A stretch of DNA of 64,000 nt, taken from Methanoplanus limicola DSM 2279. GTDB taxonomy: Archaea; Halobacteriota; Methanomicrobia; Methanomicrobiales; Methanomicrobiaceae. Below the pieces are notes generated by a model. The model saw only the letters and a list, made by a program, of their open reading frames with translations, was not told where the DNA came from and ran no database searches. The stretch spans positions 656,077 to 720,076 of the forward strand of contig NZ_CM001436.1 of the NCBI RefSeq assembly GCF_000243255.1, written 5' to 3'. Numbering within the stretch: the stretch's first letter is position 1; every line of letters begins with the position of its first letter. Made by a program: the position numbers and the translations under genes. Of the stretch, positions 1 through 6,975 are shown in pieces.

Positions 1-169
1 TGCTGAATTTGATACAGTTACTATCAACGACATTTCTCTTGGTTACTGGATGGAACCGAGGATCTACGAGCAGAATAAAGTAGTTCCCATATATGTTTTT
101 AGTGGAACTGCAACAAGAGGTAAATTAACAGATCCATTTATTGAATATGTGTATGCTTTGGAATCATGA
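1..169 (+). CDS. C-terminal end of a hypothetical protein (cut by window edge)
   Basis: An open frame enters from the left edge (codons start at base 2) and stops at TGA 167-169, giving the last 55 residues, rich in aromatic and acidic residues (GYWMEPRIYEQ, EYVYALES at the end). I do not recognise the family. The style resembles C-termini of secreted methanogen proteins, and the following genes are exported proteins, so an extracytoplasmic protein is a reasonable guess only. A T-rich stretch at 230-240 could end transcription. Confidence 0.5.
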   Translation, partial: AEFDTVTINDISLGYWMEPRIYEQNKVVPIYVFSGTATRGKLTDPFIEYVYALES

Positions 170-203
170 AAAACATAGAATTATAATAATGAATTATACA
201 TAA

Positions 204-428
204 ATGTATTGTGATAAATACAAAAAGTCCACCTTTTTTTATCAACAAATAAAAAGGGGTTCTTCTCCGGATGGCCACACATTCGGATATTACTATGACA
301 ACAGTGATGGTTCAAATGACGGAAGAATTCAGTTCAATATCAATAATCCGGATGGCATTGCCAGAGGCACCTGGCGCTATGAGGTTTATGGATACGACGT
401 ATCAGGAACAGAGGATTATACCATATGA
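204..428 (+). pseudogene. probable 3' remnant of a secreted-protein gene
   Basis: An open frame of 74 codons. From about codon 20 onward it reads like genuine protein (SPDGHTFGYYYDNSDGSNDG, then GTWRYEVYGYDVSG), with good codon use. The first ~18 codons cover an AT-rich, T-run-containing stretch with no ribosome site and no signal peptide. The likeliest reading is the surviving 3' end of a larger exported-protein gene whose 5' part was lost. It could instead be a small real gene. No homologue is visible in the window. Confidence 0.35.
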
Positions 429-443
429 TGTATTAAATAAAAT

Positions 444-1205
444 ATGATGGATCTCCACCAGAAATTAGTAATCTTTTTTTTATTGACTGCTCTGCTCTGC
501 ATTTATCCCGGATGCTGTGAATACACAGTCACATTTGGTGAAAGTAACAGCCCGGATGCAGATATTTCAGGAGCAGATAAATCCACGACCTTCCGGGAAC
601 TGCCGCTCTGGATTAAAATATCATATGTCGCATCAATTATTGCCGGATTTTTTGCAATTGTCAAATTTTTGCCCCCAATAGTTGGGAGAATTCGTTATGT
701 TCTTGCCAATGAAAAAAGAAAGGAAATTATGGATTACATATCAGCAAATCCCGGAAAATCTGTCGGTCAGCTTGCTGAGGAACTTAATACCAAACGTGAG
801 ACTATCCGGTACCATCTTAATCGCCTCGAAAAAAATAACCATATAGTTTCTGAAAAAGACAGTAATTCCAAGAGAATTTTCATCAACCAGAACAGGTTTA
901 CAGGCCCGGAAAGAAGAATTATTGCCTTATGCCATAACCCTGTTAAGGCCAGAATTGTTGCAATTATCCTGAAATATCCGGGAATAAAAAATTCCGAGCT
1001 AAAAGAAGAACTTAACATTTCAAAAAGCGCTGTGACGTGGCACATCAAAAAGTTAGATGGTGCAGATCTGTTATCCACAAGGATCTCAGGAAAATTCAGG
1101 CATTATCATATCAGATCAGAGTTTGAAACTCTTTTCATCGAAAACCTGCCTGATGAGATAAAAGATGAATATAATCTGAAAGCTAATAATCAGGAAGATA
1201 AATAA
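444..1205 (+). CDS. membrane-anchored tandem winged-helix transcription regulator
   Basis: 253 aa. The N-terminus has a hydrophobic signal-like segment (residues ~8-26). A short ~30-residue extracytoplasmic stretch follows, then a transmembrane helix (~57-80, KISYVASIIAGFFAIVKF). The cytoplasmic part has two winged-helix domains. The first (~88-150) has a helix-turn-helix like GQLAEELNTKRETIRYHLNRL. The second (~165-235) contains LKEELNISKSAVTWHIKKL. Such ArsR/MarR-like tandem wHTH proteins with N-terminal membrane segments are frequent in Methanomicrobia; target genes are not known to me. It stands directly upstream of the repeated secreted-protein cassettes and may control them (inference). 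The ATGATG start has no clear Shine-Dalgarno sequence. Confidence 0.75.
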   Translation: MMDLHQKLVIFFLLTALLCIYPGCCEYTVTFGESNSPDADISGADKSTTFRELPLWIKISYVASIIAGFFAIVKFLPPIVGRIRYVLANEKRKEIMDYISANPGKSVGQLAEELNTKRETIRYHLNRLEKNNHIVSEKDSNSKRIFINQNRFTGPERRIIALCHNPVKARIVAIILKYPGIKNSELKEELNISKSAVTWHIKKLDGADLLSTRISGKFRHYHIRSEFETLFIENLPDEIKDEYNLKANNQEDK

Positions 1206-1511
1206 AAGCAAATTATCAAATTGGATAATATTTCCCGGATACTTATAAGCTGACTGATCAATTACCTCAACAAATCAAATTATGAAACATTATAATTATA
1301 CACCCATTCAATGAATTGTAACCCGGAAAATAAGATTATTAAGGCAGTTCTGAATCTATTATGCACAAAATTAGCGCACCAACCATAATAGTAGAATAAT
1401 CGAATAGAAACACTCCATTTTATCAAAAATCAGCCCACAAATAATAATTTCACCAAAACTTTATTGCCTGAAATATCCTGATCGCAGACAGTATTCACAG
1501 ACATTGCACTA
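1206..1511. other. AT-rich intergenic stretch, no gene seen
   Basis: About 300 bases with no convincing ORF in either strand. Its last part (from ~1400) is weakly similar to bases ~4590-4700 ahead of the third cassette copy; both include a segment resembling ATCAAAAATCAGCC...TTTCACCAAAACTTT. The homology of the cassettes may therefore extend further upstream than the well-conserved core. Confidence 0.4.
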
Positions 1512-1545
1512 ACAGTTCAAGACTATAGTGAGAGAACATATAATC
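1512..1545 (+). promoter_or_regulatory. cassette promoter, copy 1
   Basis: Bases ACAGTTCAAGACTATAGTG followed by AGAG and a TATA-like ACATATAAT (about 1537-1544). The same block, with the same ~63-base distance to the conserved leader, occurs at 4168-4200 and 4711-4744. The shared TTCAAnGAnnTnGTGAGAG motif sits where a BRE or activator site would be. If transcription starts ~26 bases past the TATA centre, the 5' UTR is close to 218 nt. Confidence 0.6.
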
Positions 1546-1575
1546 ACTTACATTGAATAATTTATTTGAAGGGCA

Positions 1576-1870
1576 ATCAAAGGAGTGATCTTTTGATTTA
1601 ACCTTTCTTAAAACAATTTAGGTAGTAATTGACAGGAAAGAATAAGGGCCATTTTAGCCAATTCAGTTTCCTTATCCTGCCCTGTTGTCTGCCAGTTATA
1701 GTCAACCGGCATTTAACTGATATCACGTTAACTCTGATTAAGGTTTGCATGCCGGTTGCTCTTAGAAACTATGAGGTACAACTATGAGATTAAAGAAAGG
1801 CGTGCGGGCCTTGAGCCTGCTATTGGTAATGGCATTGCTGACGGCGATGTTTGTTCCGGCAGTTAGTGCA
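1576..1870 (+). repeat. leader + signal-peptide cassette, copy 1
   Basis: 295 bases starting ATCAAAGGAGTGATCTTTTG and ending after the signal-peptide codons (…VPAVSA). It is highly similar to 4231-4526 and 4773-5066. The untranslated part contains two inverted repeats. Arm GACAGG..AG.ATAAGG (1631-1647) faces CCTTAT.CT..CCTGT.GTC (1670-1689). A perfect 10-base pair CAACCGGCAT (1703-1712) / ATGCCGGTTG (1749-1758) lies just upstream of the ribosome site GAGGT (1773-1777). The three copies diverge abruptly after the signal peptide, so leader plus export signal behaves as one module. Confidence 0.85.
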
Positions 1871-3403
1871 ACGGAAACACAGAGTAGTTCTACGCAATCA
1901 TCAGTGGACATGGACAAAGATATAAATTCACATGAAAATTATATTACACCAGAATATTTCAAAGATTCAAAACCGGCAGAACCTTTGCATGAATCAGAAA
2001 TGATAAATTTAATTATACCTAAGAAAACTCTTGATTCTTTTAATCAAGAAGAAAATTTAGGAATAATAAGTATTCCAGTATTCTACTTAGATATAAAAAC
2101 ACATTTCGATAAATCAAAAGATTATCCAAACAGATATATTGCTAAAGACATTAATTCCAATGAGGCAGTTGTTCTGATGCGAATGCCTATGGACATGTTA
2201 GATCGTTTTCTTGCTACATCGAAAAATAATGTTGTAACCTGGATTCCCGGAGACACATAACTAGGGCAGGACAAATGCGGCCAAATTCATATTTAATCAG
2301 AATTTGGCCAACATATTGTAGCCATTTTAAAAATGCACGGCCCAGTTATGCTTTGTAATTACTACCTAACGAGCGAAACAACATCCATCAATAAAATACG
2401 CACTATTTCTAATTTAAAATGTGATACGGCCATTTTAAAAATGGCTCGTTAGGAATTTTCGGGAATCCAGGTTGTAACTCTTCCATTCGCGAATTTTTTT
2501 AGGAACTATAATAATATTATGGACCTTGATTCGCACGTAAAACTTGAAGGAGATTCTATAATAGTAAATCCTGGCGAAAATGATGTTACATTAATTAAAC
2601 AAATTTCATCTGCATCATCAGTAATTGAAACACCTGCTTTGGAAAGTAGTACAAGAACTGGGACAAAGTCAGTAAGGGTTACACCTCAAGGTGTTGATAC
2701 TTGGCATAATGAAAGAGTATTTTTTGAACGGGCCAGCAAAACAGTTAATTATAACTACATTATTGGTCAAATAACCCCTGATACTTGGTCATTTTCAGGA
2801 AACAATGATCAATATTATGTTCCACAGGAGAGGGAAACCTATCTAAATCCTAACAGACAGGATGCCATTGAGGTTGTCGTAAATTACGACCATTATTCAG
2901 ATTATCCTCTTGGTAAAGTATCATTATTTCCAGCCATCTATGACGATGGTTCAGATGTCATAGATTTAAGCAATTATGAGGATTCAGGGGCAGAGATTAT
3001 CGAACTAATTCCTAATTCATTCCCTCATTCATATGGATACCATATTGAGATTTATAATGGTAAATATTACATAAACTTTGAAGATATGAATACATTGCAG
3101 TGGTTTGATCAGTATGTATATAATGATCAGGACAATCCCAGTACAACTTTCACTGAAGTTTGCGGTTCGTCTGAATTTTTCCAGCATACCAGCCCAATAA
3201 CGGACTCTTTCTATGCATATACTGAACCGATTATCGATGAATGGGTCCGTGAAACCGGCGGCACATGGAGGGAACCAAGACAGGTTTGGACATTTGAAAA
3301 CCAAACAGAAAACGAGAATTTCGTCCACATTAACTGGTGCTGGGGTGGTTCAAACAACCAGGAACTTATCACAGAATCATATGCCTGGTCAGGTTGGGCT
3401 TGA
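1784..3403 (+). pseudogene. secreted-protein gene split by a MITE-like insertion
   Basis: Two open pieces, 1784-2260 (158 aa) and 2519-3403 (294 aa), belong to one former gene. Removing bases 2239-2478 (the element plus one copy of its 8 bp target duplication, 240 bases) rejoins them in one frame to give a 459-residue product. That product aligns along its length with the 410-aa protein at 4980-6212. Shared spots include a …NFFRNYNNIMDLD / …NFFGKYDNYEDM region, an ERE-containing stretch, PAIYDDG/AAIYDE, KYYINFEDMNTL/KYYIWFKDITTL and QYVYNDQDN/NYVYDDSND. The N-terminus is a signal peptide (MRLKKGVRA…VPAVSA) preceded by GAGGT. As it stands, translation ends inside the insertion after the residues IPGDT. 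The 294-codon half has an ATG but no ribosome site or export signal, so it is probably silent. The function of the family is unknown. Confidence 0.85.
2239..2470. mobile_element. 232 bp MITE-like non-autonomous insertion element
   Basis: Perfect 11-base terminal inverted repeats CTGGATTCCCG (2239-2249) and CGGGAATCCAG (2460-2470). The element is flanked by identical 8-base direct repeats GTTGTAAC (2231-2238 and 2471-2478), the signature of a target-site duplication. No transposase is encoded. The interior is full of hairpins: GGCCAAATTC/GAATTTGGCC, CCTAACGAGC/GCTCGTTAGG, and the palindrome GCCATTTTAAAAATGGC. The 8 bp duplication is compatible with several IS families; I cannot name the parent element from the ends alone. 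It must be mobilised by a transposase elsewhere in the genome. Confidence 0.88.
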
Positions 3404-3536
3404 CCTCCCAATTATTTTTATATTCGCCAAGGGATGATACATATTAATTATGAAATTCCTCAGGTTGTACCCAACCTGATTTTACCGGGTATAAAGATCA
3501 TCAAACAAAAATTACACTTTAACAGATGTGTTGTAA

Positions 3537-4067
3537 ATGAAATTATCAAATATTAAGAAAAACTATCCAATACTCCTTGTTAGCCTCATTATTGCCATAA
3601 TTATCATGATTTGTCTTATTTATTTTATGGTGATTCCATTCGAAAATCTTCATCCAAACCAATCAAATGAGATCCCACAAACCTCAGTTCCGTCGAATAC
3701 CACTTCTCAGACCAATGACTATTGTTACATTCAGGAGGTAGATCCTGATTATATAACAAATCGAGTTATTGTTCACCTGACTAAAGAGGATCTGATTTCA
3801 TTTCCACAAGTTGAAAACGGGATTCTGAACTATGCAAATAATGACAATAAATGGTATAATGGTCGTAAATTTGTTTATGACTTTAAAGGTTCGGTGAATC
3901 AAATTACAGAACTTCGAAATTTATCTTGTAAAAACAGCACCGATCCAAAATGCGATCCTTTAGAATCACCTGTATTGTATGAGTACGATGGACAATTTTT
4001 TGCGATAGGTTGCCTTCCAGAATTTGGGAAGTCCAGACCTACGGTGCCTTCGCCAACAGCCGGCTAA
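3537..4067 (+). CDS. small membrane-anchored hypothetical protein
   Basis: 176 aa. A single N-terminal signal-anchor helix (~residues 12-34, ILLVSLIIAIIIMICLIYFM) is followed by a Ser/Thr/Pro/Asn-rich linker (~38-60). An extracytoplasmic domain of about 110 residues follows, with cysteines at CYIQEVDPDY, LSCKNSTDPKCDP and IGCLPE that could form disulfides. I do not recognise the fold. It follows the interrupted secreted-protein gene by ~130 bases in the same direction. The intact paralogue at 4980-6212 is likewise followed by a small exported protein, so the two may be parts of paired sets (inference). Confidence 0.6.
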   Translation: MKLSNIKKNYPILLVSLIIAIIIMICLIYFMVIPFENLHPNQSNEIPQTSVPSNTTSQTNDYCYIQEVDPDYITNRVIVHLTKEDLISFPQVENGILNYANNDNKWYNGRKFVYDFKGSVNQITELRNLSCKNSTDPKCDPLESPVLYEYDGQFFAIGCLPEFGKSRPTVPSPTAG

Positions 4068-4167
4068 TATATTAAAAGGCTTTCTTTTTTTGTGAATATA
4101 TAACAGAGGGAAAACATGGTAAAAAATTATGACTCATCTCCAATTTTCTGAGATGAGTCAAGAATAA

Positions 4168-4200
4168 TAGTTCAATGATATAGTGAGAGTAAATTTATAA
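4168..4200 (+). promoter_or_regulatory. cassette promoter, copy 2
   Basis: AATAGTTCAATGATATAGTGAGAG followed by an ATTTATAAT TATA-like box. It has the same motif and spacing to the leader as copies 1 and 3. The inferred transcript would start near 4222, about 218 nt ahead of the ATG at 4440. Confidence 0.55.
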
Positions 4201-4230
4201 TTCAATAGACTATTTTTAAATGGAGATGAC

Positions 4231-4526
4231 ATCAAAGGAGTGATCTTTTGATTTAACCTTTCCTTAAAACAATTTAGGTGGTAACTGACAGGAGAGAATA
4301 AGGGCCGTTTTAACCAATCCAGTCTCCTTATCCTGCCCTGTTGTCTGCCAATTATAGTCAACCGGCATTTACCTGATTTCACATAAAATCTAATTAAGGT
4401 TTGCATGCCGGTTGCTCTTAGAAACTATGAGGTACAACTATGAGATTAAAGAAAGGCGTGCGGGCTTTTTGCCTGCTATTGATAATGGCATTGCTGACGA
4501 CGATGTTCGTTCCGGCGGTTAGTGCT
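4231..4526 (+). repeat. leader + signal-peptide cassette, copy 2
   Basis: 296 bases nearly identical to copy 1 through the signal peptide. The long inverted repeat (arms from 4287 and up to 4345) and the CAACCGGCAT/ATGCCGGTTG stem are preserved. One internal pair differs from the other copies in a compensating way: GGAAA…TTTCC in copies 1 and 3 is GGAGA…TCTCC here (4291-4295 and 4323-4327). The ribosome site GAGGT precedes ATG 4440. Confidence 0.85.
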
Positions 4527-4580
4527 GTCGATACGGATTTTATTTCCCCCAACTATGCAGGAAAAATTATTCCGTTTTGA
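4440..4580 (+). pseudogene. orphan signal peptide stub (46 codons)
   Basis: Begins with the same signal peptide as the neighbouring secreted proteins (MRLKKGVRAFCLLL, VPAVSA). It carries on for only 17 residues (VDTDFISPNYAGKIIPF) before TGA at 4578-4580. Leader, promoter and ribosome site look intact, so it may still be transcribed. Nothing resembling the mature secreted domain follows before the third cassette begins ~130 bases later. Either the body of a third family member was deleted or the cassette was copied here without cargo. A short secreted peptide as a real product is possible but unsupported. Confidence 0.7.
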
Positions 4581-4710
4581 GATAGGCGCAGTGATATTTT
4601 AGAGAGGAAAATCCAATATTTATTAAAAATAAGCCATCAGCGATGATTTTACAAAAACATTGTCACCCAAAATCTCCAAATCCCGGATATTGCTGTCAAT
4701 ATTACAATAA

Positions 4711-4744
4711 CAGTTCAATGATGTGGTGAGAGGTCTATATATAG
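4711..4744 (+). promoter_or_regulatory. cassette promoter, copy 3
   Basis: CAGTTCAATGATGTGGTGAGAG followed by a clear TATA element (CTATATATAG, 4735-4744). It has the same order and spacing as copies 1 and 2. Predicted start near 4765, leaving a ~215 nt leader before ATG 4980. Confidence 0.65.
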
Positions 4745-4772
4745 TCCTACTTTCTACTTTTAACTGAGGGGT

Positions 4773-5066
4773 AACAAAGGAGTGATCTTTTGATTTAACC
4801 TTTCCTTAAAACAATTTAGGTGGTAATTGACAGGAAAGAATAAGGGCCATTTTAACCAATTCAGTTTCCTTATCCTCCCCTGTTGTCTGCCAATTATAAT
4901 CAACCGGCATTTACCTGATTTCACATAAACTCAGATTAAGGTTTGTATGCCGGTTTTAAGAACAAAATGAGGAAAAGTTATGAAAATTAAAAAAGGCGTG
5001 CGGGCTTTTTGCCTGCTATTGGTAATGACACTACTGACAGCGATGTTCATTCCAGCGGTTAGTGCA
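4773..5066 (+). repeat. leader + signal-peptide cassette, copy 3
   Basis: 294 bases matching copies 1 and 2. The last ~40 bases before the ATG differ more (TTTTAAGAACAAAATGAGGAAAAGTT in place of the GCTCTTAGAAACTATGAGGT type), but the stem pair CAACCGGCAT/ATGCCGGTT and the ribosome site (GAGGA) are kept. It drives the only intact member of the secreted family. Confidence 0.85.
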
Positions 5067-6212
5067 ATAAGTTATAACGAAATGGAACAAGGATCTTCTG
5101 AATCAATAGCAATATTAACACCAGACTATAGTAAAACTGAACAGTATCTCAAAGATCCACTCTCGGAATCTGAAATTTCATATTATGTTTTTCCTGCTAA
5201 ATGGATTATTGAAAATAATTTGAATGAAGATTTGGAAATCGTGAATTTAAATCTTGAAACTTCTGAATTGAATAAAGAATATGATGAAAAATTGGAACAT
5301 CTGGTATATACACCAGTTCAGATAGATTCTGATGAAGTAATATATTTACTGAGATTACCTACTCAAATGATTAAAAATCAAAATGGAGATGATGAAAAAC
5401 TGGATTTGAATTATCCAATAAACTTCTTTGGAAAATATGATAATTACGAAGATATGCAAAATGACATTCTGGAAAAAAGAAAATTAAGCAAATTAAATCT
5501 TGAATCCTCGAAAGATCCAAATAATTCGGAAAAATTTTCCTCTGTTGCCATATCAAAAGATACTAGATCCATAAATTATATGGAAAGTATTCAATATGAT
5601 TCAGCATCAGGTTATTCTGATATAGATTATGTAACTGGTAAAATACAGCCATATTCATTTACTTCCGGACAATCTTGTGTAATATATCAGGAAAGAGAAA
5701 TCCACTTTGATCGTGCTGGTGATCTTGTTGAGTTAATTCTCTGGTATCAACCTGATGGTGATATTTATCTCTCTGCAGCAATTTATGATGAGACAGTTCT
5801 TTGCTGGCCAAATAACGAGTGGATTGATGCATCTTCTATGCATCAGTATGAATATTATGTTCAGGTAAATTCTGATAAGTATTATATTTGGTTTAAAGAC
5901 ATAACAACCTTAGACTGGGATAATTATGTTTATGATGATTCTAATGATGGAGCAGAATATGTTACACATTTAATAGGAACATCAGAACTGGATTTGGTTG
6001 GAACACCTCAAACAGATTTTGAAGCTATTACTAATACAATGCAGGATGAGTGGTCACAAGACAGTGATAATAACTGGATCCGTCCGGGAATTTCATTTAG
6101 CTATAATTCCCATACTTATCCATATGGCTCTGGAAATTATGTCTACATGAATGATTGGGTTTCATCCAATATCATTTACACATATCATAAAGCAGGAAGG
6201 TATCAAACATGA
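4980..6212 (+). CDS. secreted protein of unknown function, cassette-driven
   Basis: 410 aa with a Sec-type signal peptide: basic MKIKKGVRA, a hydrophobic core, and cleavage probably after VPAVSA-like IPAVSA (~29). The mature part is acidic and rich in Tyr, Asn and Asp. An N-terminal third (~30-150) is followed by a probable linker (~155-190) and a beta-rich C-terminal domain (~200-400) with repeated aromatic pairs (IYQEREIHF, YYVQVNSDKYYIWF, DNYVYDDSND). It has no C-terminal sorting motif or transmembrane helix, so it should be released or loosely bound. It is a paralogue of the product interrupted at 1784-3403. I recognise no catalytic motif; a surface or extracellular binding role is only a guess. 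GAGGA precedes the start. Confidence 0.75.
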   Translation: MKIKKGVRAFCLLLVMTLLTAMFIPAVSAISYNEMEQGSSESIAILTPDYSKTEQYLKDPLSESEISYYVFPAKWIIENNLNEDLEIVNLNLETSELNKEYDEKLEHLVYTPVQIDSDEVIYLLRLPTQMIKNQNGDDEKLDLNYPINFFGKYDNYEDMQNDILEKRKLSKLNLESSKDPNNSEKFSSVAISKDTRSINYMESIQYDSASGYSDIDYVTGKIQPYSFTSGQSCVIYQEREIHFDRAGDLVELILWYQPDGDIYLSAAIYDETVLCWPNNEWIDASSMHQYEYYVQVNSDKYYIWFKDITTLDWDNYVYDDSNDGAEYVTHLIGTSELDLVGTPQTDFEAITNTMQDEWSQDSDNNWIRPGISFSYNSHTYPYGSGNYVYMNDWVSSNIIYTYHKAGRYQT

Positions 6213-6287
6213 AAGAACATAATAAAACAATCACACCATTATTTTTTCACCATATATGTATTGATGAGATAAATGGAGTATACACAT

Positions 6288-6920
6288 ATGAGTTTAATAA
6301 AAATTAAAGTTATTCTCACTATTTTCTTTTTTGTTTTTTGTAATTTAACTGCGGGATGCGTTGGAACAATTAATGAAAATACGGATAGCAGCGACATTAT
6401 AGAGAATTCTCACGATGGAGATAATATATCAACTGTACAACAGGATATAATCTGGCAGGTATTGCCAAAGCAAACCTCTGTTGAAGAGACTTATCCTCCA
6501 AATATGATTGCTCCGACAGCAGCAGGGAATGAAGTTGCCGACCTGACAGTGTATGCAGAAAATTCGGAGAATTCAGTGAAATCAGGTGAACCTGTATCTA
6601 TTGATGTCATATTTGAATCAATAGATGATTCTCCGGGTATTATCAACAACTTTCCTCCAAAAATGTTCGTTGCTTATGCAGACCTATTGGAAACCGAACG
6701 CTATCAGGTTGTTGAATATATTGATGAGAGAAAAGGAGATGTAACAATTAATCCCGGTGAAAAAATCACTCAAAATATAGTCTGGACTCCAAACAAAACA
6801 GGAGAATTTTGTCTTGCAGTAATGGACGTAAATATCTTTGATGGTGAAGGATGGTATGGATATTATTCCCATGTTGATCATGACAGAGGAGTTCCTGTTG
6901 CAAACATTACGGTGAAATGA
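6288..6920 (+). CDS. putative lipoprotein
   Basis: 210 aa from the ATG at 6288, chosen over the ATG at 6273 because GGAG (6275-6278) lies at proper distance only for the later one. Signal peptide with lipobox-like LTAGC (residues ~21-25), then a Ser/Asp/Glu-rich linker. The C-terminal ~100-residue beta-sandwich-like domain (DLTVYAENSENSVKSGEPVSI … NPGEKITQNIVW … ANITVK) resembles immunoglobulin/intracellular-proteinase-inhibitor folds in style; this is not a firm assignment. It lies 75 bases after the secreted protein gene in the same direction and may act with it at the cell surface. Confidence 0.65.
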   Translation: MSLIKIKVILTIFFFVFCNLTAGCVGTINENTDSSDIIENSHDGDNISTVQQDIIWQVLPKQTSVEETYPPNMIAPTAAGNEVADLTVYAENSENSVKSGEPVSIDVIFESIDDSPGIINNFPPKMFVAYADLLETERYQVVEYIDERKGDVTINPGEKITQNIVWTPNKTGEFCLAVMDVNIFDGEGWYGYYSHVDHDRGVPVANITVK

Positions 6921-6975
6921 TAACTTAAGAGCTGAACAAAAGGGTAAATAGAATTGATTTTATCGCTCTTGCCAG

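Noticed and set aside
2340-2460. 13-base word TTAGGTAGTAATT shared (inverted) by the MITE and cassette leader copy 1
   Set aside because: Only copy 1 matches fully and the region is AT-rich; too short to claim common origin of MITE and leader.
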